Positions 1 through 7,906 of a stretch of DNA of 64,000 nucleotides are shown here, in pieces (positions within the stretch are counted from its first letter, which is position 1; each line of letters begins with the position of its first letter). The notes beneath the pieces were generated by a model. That model did no database searches, was not told the DNA's origin, and saw only the letters and a list, made by a program, of their open reading frames with translations. The stretch covers positions 4,767,471-4,831,470 of the forward strand of contig NZ_CP086111.1 in assembly GCF_016806835.2 (NCBI RefSeq), read 5' to 3'. The position numbers were made by a program, and so were the translations under genes. Source of the stretch: Skermanella rosea (GTDB taxonomy: Bacteria; Pseudomonadota; Alphaproteobacteria; Azospirillales; Azospirillaceae).

Positions 1-1
1 A

Positions 2-253
2 TGCCTGATCCATCCACCACAGCGGCATCACCGGGTTAGCCCCGACGCCGACAAGGTCGATGCGACATGCTACGCGGTTGTCTATACGTGGCGGCTCGCC
101 GACGACGAAAGCCCCTGTGGCTGGATGATTTCAGCGCGCAAAGCAAACCGTTGGGAGTCGCGGATTCATGAAACGGTATTCCCTGGAGGAGGTCGCCGAG
201 GCTCATCCGGCGGACTTCCGGAAGATAGAGGCGACGACCGACGCCGACATTGA
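2..253 (+). CDS. BrnT-like toxin, C-terminal part, runs off the left edge
   Basis: The frame is open from the first bases to a TGA at 251-253. Its middle reads YAVVYTWRL, a short charged loop, then GWMISARKANRWESRIHE. This matches the end of BrnT-family ribonuclease toxins, which finish with a beta strand, a RIISARKA-type strand and an ER-rich helix. The start lies outside the window. The following antitoxin-like frame begins at 168 inside this one; short toxin-antitoxin overlaps are normal, but this overlap is long and the last 25 or so residues look like read-through past the natural end. It may be an intact toxin or a remnant. The call rests on pattern recognition of one motif. Confidence 0.4.
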   Translation, partial: CLIHPPQRHHRVSPDADKVDATCYAVVYTWRLADDESPCGWMISARKANRWESRIHETVFPGGGRRGSSGGLPEDRGDDRRRH

Positions 254-485
254 GCGCCACATCGCGGAGGACTCCGACACCGCGCCCGATCTGGGCAGCC
301 AGTCCCCCTCCGAGTTCGTCGCCCGCTCCCCCGACCTGGACGCCAGGGTAATTCGCAAGCGGCTCGGCATCACCCAGGAAGAGTTCGCCTCCCTTTCGGA
401 ATCAACAGCTGGACGCTGCGGGAGTGGGAACAGCATCGCCGTGAGCCGGATGGACTGGCCCAGGCGCTCCTGAGGGCGCAGGAAC
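168..485 (+). pseudogene. HTH antitoxin of a BrnT-type pair, frameshifted
   Basis: The ATG at 168 opens a protein starting MKRYSLEEVAEAHPADF, with an acidic middle typical of antitoxins. It reaches a helix-turn-helix at VIRKRLGITQEEFASL near residues 60-75. The frame then breaks: one extra T in the run at about 387-389 would restore FGINSWTLREWEQHRREPDG, the rest of the same HTH domain. As written, the protein continues out of frame and stops at 471-473. After the restored frame reaches LAQALLRAQER the homology ends, at about 485, where a piece of another gene begins. The normal role is to repress its operon and neutralise the toxin. The break could also be a homopolymer sequencing error. Confidence 0.6.
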
Positions 486-536
486 GTCTATACCAACGGA
501 TCCGGCCGGCATGCCGACAAAATGCTGGCCCGGCTG
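485..536 (+). pseudogene. 52-bp fragment of a HAD pyrimidine 5'-nucleotidase gene
   Basis: In frame from 486 this stretch reads VYTNGSGRHADKMLARL. It matches residues 116-132 (VYTNGSCRHADNVLARL) of the intact HAD gene at 1844-2575, with 44 of 52 bases identical to 2188-2239. No other part of that gene is recognisable on either side. It sits directly after the broken antitoxin and directly before a dispersed repeat, so it looks like debris from a duplication or recombination. Confidence 0.7.
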
Positions 537-543
537 CCTGGCC

Positions 544-690
544 GTTCCACTCGCCGCACTGTGTTGGGCCATGGGCCCAACCTACGGTTCGATGCAGGGC
601 AAAGGTGATGCGAGCCGACGATTGTAGGTAGGGCCCGTGACCCAACGCATCGGATCGGCTGTCCCGGACGGATCGACCTGATCGGGCACA
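544..690. repeat. MITE-like dispersed repeat, copy A
   Basis: The sequence aligns over most of its length with 33148-33290. Both begin GTTCC.CTCGCCGCA.TG.GTTGGGCC, both share the short block AAGGTGA.GCG, and both end in a 30-bp identical block (657-686 here, 33258-33287 there). The GTTGGGCC near the left end and GACCCAACGCA near 640 form inverted ends. The 25 bases at 563-587 also recur at 50887-50911. No open frame is evident. Confidence 0.75.
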
Positions 691-693
691 GCT

Positions 694-902
694 CTAGCGC
701 GACGCTCCTTCGCCCGGATCAGGCAGGACGTCGCCGCCGCAAGATTCCTCGTCCCCGGCCCCGTTCAAAAATCCAGGAAGGCGCTGCGCTCTCCAGCGGC
801 CGCCCGATTCCTGAAGTACTCCTCGGTCTGCAGTGCCGACAGCTCCACCGCGGCAGCCTTCAACGATGGTTGAGGTCGCAAAGTGTAGTTAAGCTTGCTC
901 AT
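694..902 (-). pseudogene. small antitoxin-like gene, frameshifted
   Basis: On the minus strand an ATG at 902 gives MSKLNYTLRPQPSLKAAAVE and continues with helical, Arg/Glu-rich sequence (EEYFRNRAAAGERSAFLDF) to a TGA at 765-767, 45 codons in all. Adding one T to the T-run just before that stop lets the frame continue LNGAGDEESCGGDVLPDPGE to a TAG at 694-696. The tail pattern, FLN plus an acidic, Gly/Pro-rich end, is common in small ribbon-helix-helix or addiction-module proteins of alphaproteobacteria, so the longer frame is probably ancestral. Family assignment is tentative. The break may be a mutation or a homopolymer error. Confidence 0.5.
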
Positions 903-1049
903 CCGATTCTCGTCGCGTCTTCAGAAAAGACTACATCGGAAACGAATCGACCTGCGAGAGCGAAATGGCGGCGGAATGGGCGACGGAGGCTTCCTTCGCC
1001 GCTGTCCATGATGCATGCCCGTCCTTCGCCTTTAGGTGCCCCGCCCCCC

Positions 1050-1709
1050 TCAGCGCGCCGGCGGCTGGTTCCGGACGGCCCGGTCGAGCATTTCCCGCAC
1101 GACGGCGTCCTCGCTGCGCTTGGTCGCCATGGCGGTGCCGCGGACGATGGCGTCGGTCAGGTCCATGGCCCGGGTCAGGTCGACGCGCCACTCCCCGTTC
1201 TCGCGCACGAAGTCGGCGGGCACCATGACGGGGCGCTGGTTGACCACCAGGGTGCCGCTGGCGCGATCGCCGCGCACCGACACTTTCTCCATGCCGGCCT
1301 GGGTGATGACGTTGGGTCCCAGCCAGTTCTTGCGCAGGCCGAACTCGACGATCTGGGCCGGGGTCATGCGCTTCAGCTCCGCCGGCTTCAGATAGTGCTG
1401 CAATCCCAGCGCGCCGAACTTCTCCGACGGGCCGAGACCCGCCATCTCGCCGTCCAGAGCCGCCTTGCGGGTCCGCTCGACGCGGGCGAGGCTATCGCGC
1501 GACAGCAGCTCCAGCACGCCGCTGCCGTCCTTCGCCAGAAGCGCTTGGCGGGCCGCGACGAAGGTCTCGCCGACCGCGGTGGCGTCCTGGTGGGCCGGCG
1601 CCACCTGCGCCAGGGCCGGAGAGCCTTCCGGGTAACCCGCGCTGATGCCGGCGCCGGCGAGGATCGCCACGCCCAGCAACGCATTGCGCACCGCAGCCAC
1701 AGTCTTCAT
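1050..1709 (-). CDS. exported protein of unknown function
   Basis: A protein of 219 residues with an N-terminal signal peptide (MKTVAAVRNALLGVAILAGAGIS, basic then hydrophobic, possible cleavage near ALAQ at about residue 35). The mature part is a small alpha+beta protein: helices around 40-110 including LLSRDSLARVERTRKAALDG, then strands with VSVRGDRASGTLVVNQRPVM and EWRVDLTRAMDL. This layout resembles secreted DUF3828/NTF2-like proteins with a cone-shaped fold, but I cannot name a family. It is transcribed away from the HAD gene, with about 130 bp between the two starts. Predicted periplasmic; no catalytic motif seen. Confidence 0.75.
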   Translation of the reverse strand: MKTVAAVRNALLGVAILAGAGISAGYPEGSPALAQVAPAHQDATAVGETFVAARQALLAKDGSGVLELLSRDSLARVERTRKAALDGEMAGLGPSEKFGALGLQHYLKPAELKRMTPAQIVEFGLRKNWLGPNVITQAGMEKVSVRGDRASGTLVVNQRPVMVPADFVRENGEWRVDLTRAMDLTDAIVRGTAMATKRSEDAVVREMLDRAVRNQPPAR

Positions 1710-1843
1710 TCCATCCTATCCGTCACGAAGAGGGATCCTTCCCCCGGGGCGTCCATCACATAATGCGCGAATGCGGCGACGCAAAGGCGTCCCCCGCGGT
1801 GCAGCCACTTGCCGTACCGGCCCATCCGGCCCATTGTCACGCC

Positions 1844-2575
1844 ATGACCGCGACCGACACCCGCTCCCCCTCGCCCCTTTCAGGCATCGACGTCTGGATC
1901 TTCGATCTGGACAACACGCTCTACCCGGCCTCCAGCAACCTGTTCGCCCAGATCGACCAGCGCATGACCGAGTTCATCGGCGAGCGCTTCGACCTGCCGT
2001 GGGACGAGGCGCGCCGCCGGCAGAAGCAGTTCTTCCGCGACTACGGCACGACGCTGCGCGGCCTGATGACGGAGCACGACGTCGATCCGATCGAGTTCAT
2101 GGATTACGTCCACGACATCGACGTGACGCCGGTGATCCCCAGCCCCGAGCTGGACCGGGCGCTGGAACGGCTGCCCGGCCGCAAGATCGTCTATACCAAC
2201 GGGTCCTGCCGCCACGCCGACAACGTGCTGGCCCGCCTCGGCATCGCGCGGCATTTCGACGTGATCTACGACATCGTCGCGGCGGGCTACGTGCCGAAGC
2301 CCGATCCCCGCCCCTATGGCGAACTGGTCGAGCGGCACGGCATCGAACCCCGGCGCGCCTGCATGGTCGAGGACATCGCGCGCAACCTGGTCCCGGCCGC
2401 GGCACTCGGCATGACCACCGTCTGGGTCCGGACCGAAGCCGACTTCGCCCGCCCCGACCGCGGCGGCGTCGGGCATGGCGACCACATCCATCATGCGGTG
2501 GACGACCTGATCGAATGGCTGGTCGGCCTGACGCGGCCGGGCGGGTCTCCGGACGCGACTGCGGTCGGCAGTTGA
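1844..2575 (+). CDS. HAD-family pyrimidine 5'-nucleotidase
   Basis: A haloacid-dehalogenase phosphatase of subfamily IA, about 243 residues, usual for bacterial pyrimidine 5'-nucleotidases that dephosphorylate UMP/CMP-type nucleotides. Motif I is DLDNTLYP near residue 24 (first Asp the nucleophile), motif II is YTNGS at 117-121, the lysine lies in VPKPDPRPYG and motif III is VEDIARNL. The frame is open further upstream to 1763, but the ATG at 1844 places MTATDTRSPSPLSGIDVWIFDLDN just ahead of motif I, as in relatives. It is followed 63 bp later by dapD, a gene order common in Rhodospirillales. A decayed fragment of a second copy lies at 485-536. Confidence 0.9.
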   Translation: MTATDTRSPSPLSGIDVWIFDLDNTLYPASSNLFAQIDQRMTEFIGERFDLPWDEARRRQKQFFRDYGTTLRGLMTEHDVDPIEFMDYVHDIDVTPVIPSPELDRALERLPGRKIVYTNGSCRHADNVLARLGIARHFDVIYDIVAAGYVPKPDPRPYGELVERHGIEPRRACMVEDIARNLVPAAALGMTTVWVRTEADFARPDRGGVGHGDHIHHAVDDLIEWLVGLTRPGGSPDATAVGS

Positions 2576-2638
2576 CAGCGGCTTTGCCGGTGAACCATGT
2601 TCCGGTTTCCCTGATATAGAGCCGGATCGACCCCTGCC

Positions 2639-3508
2639 ATGACCTCCGCCGACACGACCGACCTTCAGACCGCCATCGAGGCCGCCTGGGAAAACCGCGA
2701 CCAGCTGAATACCGGCACCAGGGGCGCCGTCCGCGACGCGGTCGAGACCGCCCTGGCGGGCCTGGACGAGGGTCGCTTCCGGGTGGCGGAGCGTTCCGGC
2801 GACGGCGGCTGGCAGGTCAACCAGTGGTTGAAGAAGGCGGTCCTGCTGTCGTTCCGCCTCAACGACATGGCGCCGATCCCCGGCGGGCCGGTAGACGCGG
2901 CGCTGGGCGCGTCCTCCTGGTTCGACAAGGTGCCGTCCAAGTTCGCCGGCTGGGACGACCAGCGGTTCCGCGCCGCCGGGTTCCGCGCGGTGCCCAACTG
3001 CGTGGTGCGGCGGTCCGCCTACATCGCGCCGGGCGTCGTGCTGATGCCGAGCTTCGTCAACATCGGCGCCTATGTGGACAGCGGCACCATGGTGGACACC
3101 TGGGCGACCGTCGGTTCCTGCGCCCAGATCGGCAAGAACTGCCATATCTCCGGCGGTGCCGGCATCGGCGGCGTTCTGGAGCCCCTTCAGGCGGACCCCG
3201 TGATCATCGAGGACAACTGCTTCATCGGCGCCCGCTCGGAAGTCGCGGAAGGCGTGCGGGTCGAGACCGGCTCCGTGCTGTCGATGGGCGTCTATCTCGG
3301 CGCCTCGACCCGGATCGTCAACCGCGAGACCGGCGAGATCCTGTACGGCCGCGTTCCGGCCTACTCGGTCGTGGTCTCCGGCACCATGCCGGGCAAGCCG
3401 CTGCCCGACGGCAGCCCCGGCCCCAGCCTCTACTGCGCCGTCATCGTGAAGCAGGTGGACGAGCGGACCCGCTCCAAGACCTCGATCAACGAACTGCTGC
3501 GCGCCTGA
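2639..3508 (+). CDS. dapD: 2,3,4,5-tetrahydropyridine-2,6-dicarboxylate N-succinyltransferase
   Basis: Catalyses succinyl transfer from succinyl-CoA to tetrahydrodipicolinate in the succinylase branch of diaminopimelate/lysine synthesis; cytoplasmic trimer. The 289 residues match the family length. The N-terminal helical part ([13 protein letters not shown]) is followed by the left-handed beta-helix of hexapeptide repeats: [40 protein letters not shown], then [20 protein letters not shown]. The family glycine-rich end ([20 protein letters not shown]) is present. The TGA at 3506-3508 overlaps the ATG of dapE by one base, so the two are translationally coupled steps of one pathway. Confidence 0.97.
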   Translation: MTSADTTDLQTAIEAAWENRDQLNTGTRGAVRDAVETALAGLDEGRFRVAERSGDGGWQVNQWLKKAVLLSFRLNDMAPIPGGPVDAALGASSWFDKVPSKFAGWDDQRFRAAGFRAVPNCVVRRSAYIAPGVVLMPSFVNIGAYVDSGTMVDTWATVGSCAQIGKNCHISGGAGIGGVLEPLQADPVIIEDNCFIGARSEVAEGVRVETGSVLSMGVYLGASTRIVNRETGEILYGRVPAYSVVVSGTMPGKPLPDGSPGPSLYCAVIVKQVDERTRSKTSINELLRA

Positions 3509-4701
3509 TGACCGCCGCCCCGGCAGCGTTGGACCCTGTTGCCCTGACCCAGGCGCTGGTGCGCTGCCCCAGCGTCACGCCGGCCGACGCCGGCGCGCTC
3601 GACGTGCTGCGGCGGGCGCTGGAGCCGCTGGGCTTCGTCTGCCACCGGCTCCGCTTCGAGGAGGAGGGGACGGCCCCGGTCGACAACCTGTACGCCCGCC
3701 TCGGCACCGCCGGCCCGAACCTCTGCTTCGCCGGCCACACCGACGTGGTGCCGCCGGGCGACCCCGCGGCCTGGGCCGCCGACCCGTTCGCCGGCACGAT
3801 CGTCGACGGCCGGCTCTACGGCCGGGGCGCCTCCGACATGAAGGCCGCCGTCGCCGCCTTCGCGGCGGCGGTCGCCCGGCGGCTCGGCCGCGCGGGTCCG
3901 CCGCCCGGCTCGATCAGCCTGCTGATCACCGGGGACGAGGAAGGGCCCGCCGTCAACGGCACGCGCAAGGTGCTGGACTGGCTGGCGGAAAAGGGCGAGG
4001 TGCTGGACGCCTGCATCGTCGGCGAACCGACCAATCCCAACACCCTGGGCGAGATGATCAAGGTCGGCCGCCGGGGCAGCATCACCGGCTACCTGACCGT
4101 GTACGGCACCCAAGGCCACGTGGCCTATCCCCACCTGGCCGACAATCCCCTGCCCCGCCTGGTGCGGATGCTGGCGGCGCTGACGGCGGAGCCGCTGGAC
4201 CGGGGCAACGCCCATTTCCAGCCCTCCACCCTGGCGATCACCACCATCGACGTGGGCAACCCGGCGGACAATGTGATTCCGGCCAGGGGCTCGGCCAGCT
4301 TCAACATCCGCTTCAACGACGAGCACACGTCGGACACGCTGAAGGACTGGATCAGGCGGACCTGCGACACCGTCGGCGGGGTTTACGACCTGAAGTTCCG
4401 GGTCAGCGGCGAGAGCTTCCTGACGCCGCCCGGCCGCCTGAGCGATCTGGTCGCCGACGCGGTCGAGCGGGTGACCGGCCGCCGGCCGGAGCTGAGCACC
4501 ACCGGCGGCACGTCGGACGCCCGGTTCATCAGGTCGCACTGCCCGGTGGTCGAGTTCGGCATCGTCGGGCAGACCATGCACAAGGTGGACGAGCATGTGG
4601 CCGTGGCCGACGTGGAACGGCTGACCGCCATCTACGAGGCCGTGATCGACGGGTTCTTCGCTCCCGATCCTTCCCCATCCACCGGAGGCGACGCGGCATG
4701 A
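3508..4701 (+). CDS. dapE: succinyl-diaminopimelate desuccinylase
   Basis: M20-family dinuclear zinc peptidase that hydrolyses N-succinyl-LL-diaminopimelate to LL-diaminopimelate and succinate. Length 397 residues. Metal and catalytic residues are all visible: H77 in [12 protein letters not shown]110 in [11 protein letters not shown]143-E144-E145 in the GDEEG motif, and H358 in [11 protein letters not shown]. The dimerisation lid with its beta strands lies in between, around 185-300. The frame is open upstream through dapD, but the ATG at 3508 overlaps the dapD stop (TGATG) and gives the normal N-terminus ([13 protein letters not shown]). The next gene overlaps its stop by four bases. Confidence 0.97.
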   Translation: MTAAPAALDPVALTQALVRCPSVTPADAGALDVLRRALEPLGFVCHRLRFEEEGTAPVDNLYARLGTAGPNLCFAGHTDVVPPGDPAAWAADPFAGTIVDGRLYGRGASDMKAAVAAFAAAVARRLGRAGPPPGSISLLITGDEEGPAVNGTRKVLDWLAEKGEVLDACIVGEPTNPNTLGEMIKVGRRGSITGYLTVYGTQGHVAYPHLADNPLPRLVRMLAALTAEPLDRGNAHFQPSTLAITTIDVGNPADNVIPARGSASFNIRFNDEHTSDTLKDWIRRTCDTVGGVYDLKFRVSGESFLTPPGRLSDLVADAVERVTGRRPELSTTGGTSDARFIRSHCPVVEFGIVGQTMHKVDEHVAVADVERLTAIYEAVIDGFFAPDPSPSTGGDAA

Positions 4702-5270
4702 CGCTGACGGCACGGGAAGCGGTCTATTCGATCTTCGGGGCCTACCGGCTGGCCATGCTCGACAAGACCGGCCTCAGCTATTTCGACCGCACGCCGGAAG
4801 GCGCCCTGCGATCCTTCTACGCCGCCCTGATCGTCCTGCCGGCCTATGCCGTGCTGGTCGTGCTGCGCCTGTGGGACGTGCTGCCCCAGGTATCGGCCCT
4901 GCGCTTCATCACGGTGGAAGGGCTGGCCTATGTCATAAGCTGGAGCGCCTTCCCGCTCGCCATGTTCCACATCAGCGGGCTGCTCGACCGTTCAGGCCGG
5001 TATTTCGACTTCCTGAGCGCCTACAACTGGTCCTCGGTGATCCAGATGGGCGTCTACCTGCCGGTCGTGGCCGTCGCGGATTCCGGCCTGGTGCCCGAAA
5101 GCCTGGGCGAGGGAATGGTACTGATCGTGACGCTTCTGGTGCTGATCTACCAGTGGTTCATCGCCCGGACGACCCTGGACATCAGCGGCGGCGCCGCGGC
5201 AGGCGTGGTCCTGCTCGACATGGTCCTGGCCGTCTTCATCACGGGCACCGCCGACGGCATGCTGGGCTGA
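4698..5270 (+). CDS. inner-membrane protein of unknown function (Yip1-like)
   Basis: A 190-residue, strongly hydrophobic protein with about five membrane segments: [17 protein letters not shown] near 50, the [18 protein letters not shown] stretch near 80-97, [15 protein letters not shown] near 115, [17 protein letters not shown] near 140, and [15 protein letters not shown] near 175. The amphipathic start ([31 protein letters not shown]) is characteristic of a conserved alphaproteobacterial family found downstream of dapE. Overall layout resembles Yip1-domain proteins. The ATG overlaps the dapE stop (ATGA), so it is co-transcribed. No reaction can be assigned. Confidence 0.85.
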   Translation: MTLTAREAVYSIFGAYRLAMLDKTGLSYFDRTPEGALRSFYAALIVLPAYAVLVVLRLWDVLPQVSALRFITVEGLAYVISWSAFPLAMFHISGLLDRSGRYFDFLSAYNWSSVIQMGVYLPVVAVADSGLVPESLGEGMVLIVTLLVLIYQWFIARTTLDISGGAAAGVVLLDMVLAVFITGTADGMLG

Positions 5271-5511
5271 ACGCTCCCTGGTCTTGCGGATTAAAACAAT
5301 TCGATCGGACTGTCGGCCCGGACTCCGCGCTATGGTGGCACGTGGTCCCGCGCGGTCGCGCCCGTGTCCAGCTTAGGCGCATCGGCTGACTTAACCGGGA
5401 CTTCGAACCGTTATAGCCTGGGCACCAGCCGGCGAACCTGGATCGGGCCCCGCTCCGAAGGGATCGGGCGGGCCGGACACGAAACGATCGGCCAAGAAGA
5501 ATGGAATCGCG

Positions 5512-6180
5512 ATGATCAAACTCCTGCATATCGACGCCAGCGATTCCTATCGGTCGCTCCTGGCCGCCATGGCTCCGGCCGGTGCCTTCGCTGTCACGGC
5601 ATCCCATTCCGGCGTCGCGGAAGCGACCGGGGACGACCGGGGGCTGTCCGGGTGCGACATGGTCATCCTGAGCGGCGCCGCCGCGGATCAGGCGGGAACG
5701 GGCATCGCGGCGCTCAAGGCCGCCGCGCCGACCAAGCCGATCGTCATCCTGGCCGAGCGCCTCTCCCTCGACAGCCTGGGCGCCAGCTTCGAGGCCGGGG
5801 CGATGGGCTATCTGGTCAAGTCGATCTCCCATGACGCGCTGTTCGAATCCCTGATGCTGGTGATCCTGGGCGAGAAGGTCTTCCCCGCGCAACTCGCCGA
5901 TCTCTTGATCGAGAAGACACCGCACGACCTGGACCCCGGCCTGGCCGAACGCCGCCGCGCCCTGACCGCGAAGGAGTTCGAGGTCATGCAGTACGTCAAG
6001 CTGGGCTACAGCAACAAGCAGATCGCACGGACGCTGGGAATTGCGGACATAACGGTCCGTCTTCATATCAACAACGCGTTCCGCAAGATGAACGTGAAGA
6101 ACCGCATCCAGGGCGCGCTCTGGATGATCGAGCACGAGGAGGAGCTGAACGCCCGGAAGACGATGCCGCGGGCCGGATAG
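5512..6180 (+). CDS. LuxR/NarL-type regulator with a degenerate receiver domain
   Basis: A 222-residue DNA-binding regulator. The C-terminal LuxR HTH is clear: LTAKEFEVMQYVKLGYSNKQ followed by IARTLGIADITVRLHINNAF, around residues 145-195. The N-terminal 120 residues keep the receiver fold, but the phospho-acceptor aspartate is replaced: CDMVILS aligns with PDVVLLD, putting Ser54 there. The second N-terminal acidic residue is Ala9 and the conserved Thr is Ala (VILAERL). Only D8 and the lysine of GYLVKS remain. It therefore probably does not take a phosphate from a kinase by the usual route. It is followed 27 bp later by a hybrid kinase, which may act with it. Confidence 0.85.
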   Translation: MIKLLHIDASDSYRSLLAAMAPAGAFAVTASHSGVAEATGDDRGLSGCDMVILSGAAADQAGTGIAALKAAAPTKPIVILAERLSLDSLGASFEAGAMGYLVKSISHDALFESLMLVILGEKVFPAQLADLLIEKTPHDLDPGLAERRRALTAKEFEVMQYVKLGYSNKQIARTLGIADITVRLHINNAFRKMNVKNRIQGALWMIEHEEELNARKTMPRAG

Positions 6181-6207
6181 TTCCAAACAGGACGGCGGTT
6201 GGATGCC

Positions 6208-7740
6208 ATGAACGTTGACAAGCCGGATCTGCCCAGGGACGCCGCGGTCGGACGGCAGTCGACGCATCTCTGGATCGCGCGTCCGGACGGCAGCCTGGAT
6301 TATGTCAACGGCAGCTGGCGCCGCTTCGCTGGCCGCTCCGCTTCGGACATGCTCGCCGACGGCTGGCAGCGGCTCGTCCATCCCGACGACCTGCCGGGCT
6401 TCCTGGCGGACTGGCGGGAGGCCTGCCGGTCCGGCACCCCGATGACGGCAGAGGTCCGGCTGCTGGCCGCCGACGGCTCGGCGCCCGTCTTCGTCGTGCA
6501 GGCGCAGCCGCTGACCGGCGGCGGCGGCGCGATCCTCAACTGGCACGGGATCAACACCGTCTTCCCGGCGGACTCCCCGGCCCTGTTCCACGGAAGCGAG
6601 AAGCCGTCGGAGATCATGGCGCGCGTCCGCACCCGGATGATCGCCTCGGCCGACCACGACCTGAGGCAACCGCTGAGCGCGCTGTCCTTCCTGTCGAATT
6701 CCCTCACCAAGCGCCTGCACGACCCGATCTCCCAGGATCTGCTGGCCGCCATGGGCCGGGCGATCCAGTCCATGCAGACGGTGGTCGACGGCCAGCTCTA
6801 TTTCGACCAGGTGGATTCGGGGCAGGTCCAGCTCAACCTCACCGACCACCCCGTCAACGCCTCGCTGGTGACGCTGGCGAACGAGTTCAGCCCGATGGCG
6901 GAGCGCAAGGGACTGGGCTTCACGCTCCATCCCAGTTCCGCCACCGTCCGGACCGATCCGGCGCTGCTGGACACCATGCTGAAGAACCTGGTCTGCAACG
7001 CGCTCCGCTACACGGCCGAGGGCCGCGTCGTGGTCGGATGCCGCCGCCGGGGCGACTGGCTCCGCATCCAGGTGCTGGACACCGGCCGCGGCATCGCCGC
7101 GGAGGAGCTGGGGCTGATCTGGCAGGACTTCTTCCGCAGCTCGCAGAGCGTCCGCTCCTATCCCGGAGGCTTCGGACTCGGCCTGCCGGTGGTGAAGCGC
7201 CTGGCGGAGCGGCTCGGGCACACGGTGGAGGTCTCGACCACCCCCGGCCGAGGCTCCTGCTTCACCATCGCCCTGCCGCTGAGTCATCGCTCGGCGGCGC
7301 CGGCACCGGCCGGCGGCACGGCCGCGACACGGCCGCTCGACGGCCTGAGGCTGCTGGTCCTGACCGAGGAAACGGCCGCCGCCAACGCGATCCGGCTGCT
7401 CGTGGAGGAATGGGGTGGGACGGTCGAAACCGCGCGCACGGCGGCGGAGGCGGAGAGGCTCCTGGCCGGCGCCTCCGTCCCGCCCGACGCCATCGTCGCC
7501 GACTTCCGGCTGGGCGGACGGGCCGGCGTAGCCGGCGGCATCTTCACCATGCACACGCTGATCGGCGGCCAGGGCCATTCCCTGAAGGCGCCGGTGCGCG
7601 GCTTCATCCTGTCCGGGGACGACGGCGCCGTGCGGGAACGCGAGATCGAACTGGCCGGCTACGGCATGATCGCCAAGCCGATCGACCCCGAAGCCCTGTT
7701 CCGGGCGCTCTTCCCGATTCCCCGCCGGCGGCGACCGTAA
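6208..7740 (+). CDS. PAS-containing hybrid histidine kinase
   Basis: A soluble sensor kinase of about 510 residues. Domains in order: a PAS domain at 15-125 (WIARPDGSLDYVNGSWRRF, LVHPDDLPGF); HisKA with phospho-acceptor H150 in ADHDLRQPLSAL; a HATPase domain with N box KNLVCNALRYT, G1 box DTGRGIAAEEL and G2 box GGFGLGL; then a C-terminal receiver at about 370-500 with D in AIVADFRLGG and K in MIAKPID. The receiver's first acidic cluster is altered (VLTEET). No membrane segment, so it senses a cytoplasmic signal. A TTG nine bases earlier could also serve as the start; I chose the ATG. It is in one unit with the degenerate LuxR regulator. Confidence 0.9.
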   Translation: MNVDKPDLPRDAAVGRQSTHLWIARPDGSLDYVNGSWRRFAGRSASDMLADGWQRLVHPDDLPGFLADWREACRSGTPMTAEVRLLAADGSAPVFVVQAQPLTGGGGAILNWHGINTVFPADSPALFHGSEKPSEIMARVRTRMIASADHDLRQPLSALSFLSNSLTKRLHDPISQDLLAAMGRAIQSMQTVVDGQLYFDQVDSGQVQLNLTDHPVNASLVTLANEFSPMAERKGLGFTLHPSSATVRTDPALLDTMLKNLVCNALRYTAEGRVVVGCRRRGDWLRIQVLDTGRGIAAEELGLIWQDFFRSSQSVRSYPGGFGLGLPVVKRLAERLGHTVEVSTTPGRGSCFTIALPLSHRSAAPAPAGGTAATRPLDGLRLLVLTEETAAANAIRLLVEEWGGTVETARTAAEAERLLAGASVPPDAIVADFRLGGRAGVAGGIFTMHTLIGGQGHSLKAPVRGFILSGDDGAVREREIELAGYGMIAKPIDPEALFRALFPIPRRRRP

Positions 7741-7810
7741 AGAATCCCGACGATGCCGCCGTCAAACCCCTGACCAGAAACGCGCAATTCCGGTTTGTCC
7801 GGTGTCGGCG

Positions 7811-7829
7811 GTGTCAAAGGGGCTGACAC
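7811..7829. promoter_or_regulatory. inverted repeat upstream of prsK, possible operator
   Basis: A perfect dyad GTGTCA-N7-TGACAC lies about 80 bp before the prsK start, in the only sizeable gap between the hybrid kinase and the prs operon. Its size and position suit a dimeric regulator binding site, possibly autoregulation by PrsR. A GG-N10-GC spacing of sigma-54 type follows at about 7845-7860 but matches the consensus poorly. Function is inferred. Confidence 0.3.
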
Positions 7830-7906
7830 ATTGGGATTAGCCGATTGGCCCCGCAGACGCGGGCTCTCCCCGGCGCTACTGTCCCCACGCACAGTGCGGA
7901 CAGAGA

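Noticed and set aside
5335-5355. Sigma-54 promoter before the LuxR regulator (TGGCACG present)
   Set aside because: The -24 half matches, but the -12 half reads CCCG instead of TTGC.
5239-7578. 779-codon minus-strand frame
   Set aside because: Antisense to the LuxR regulator and hybrid kinase, with no recognisable motif.
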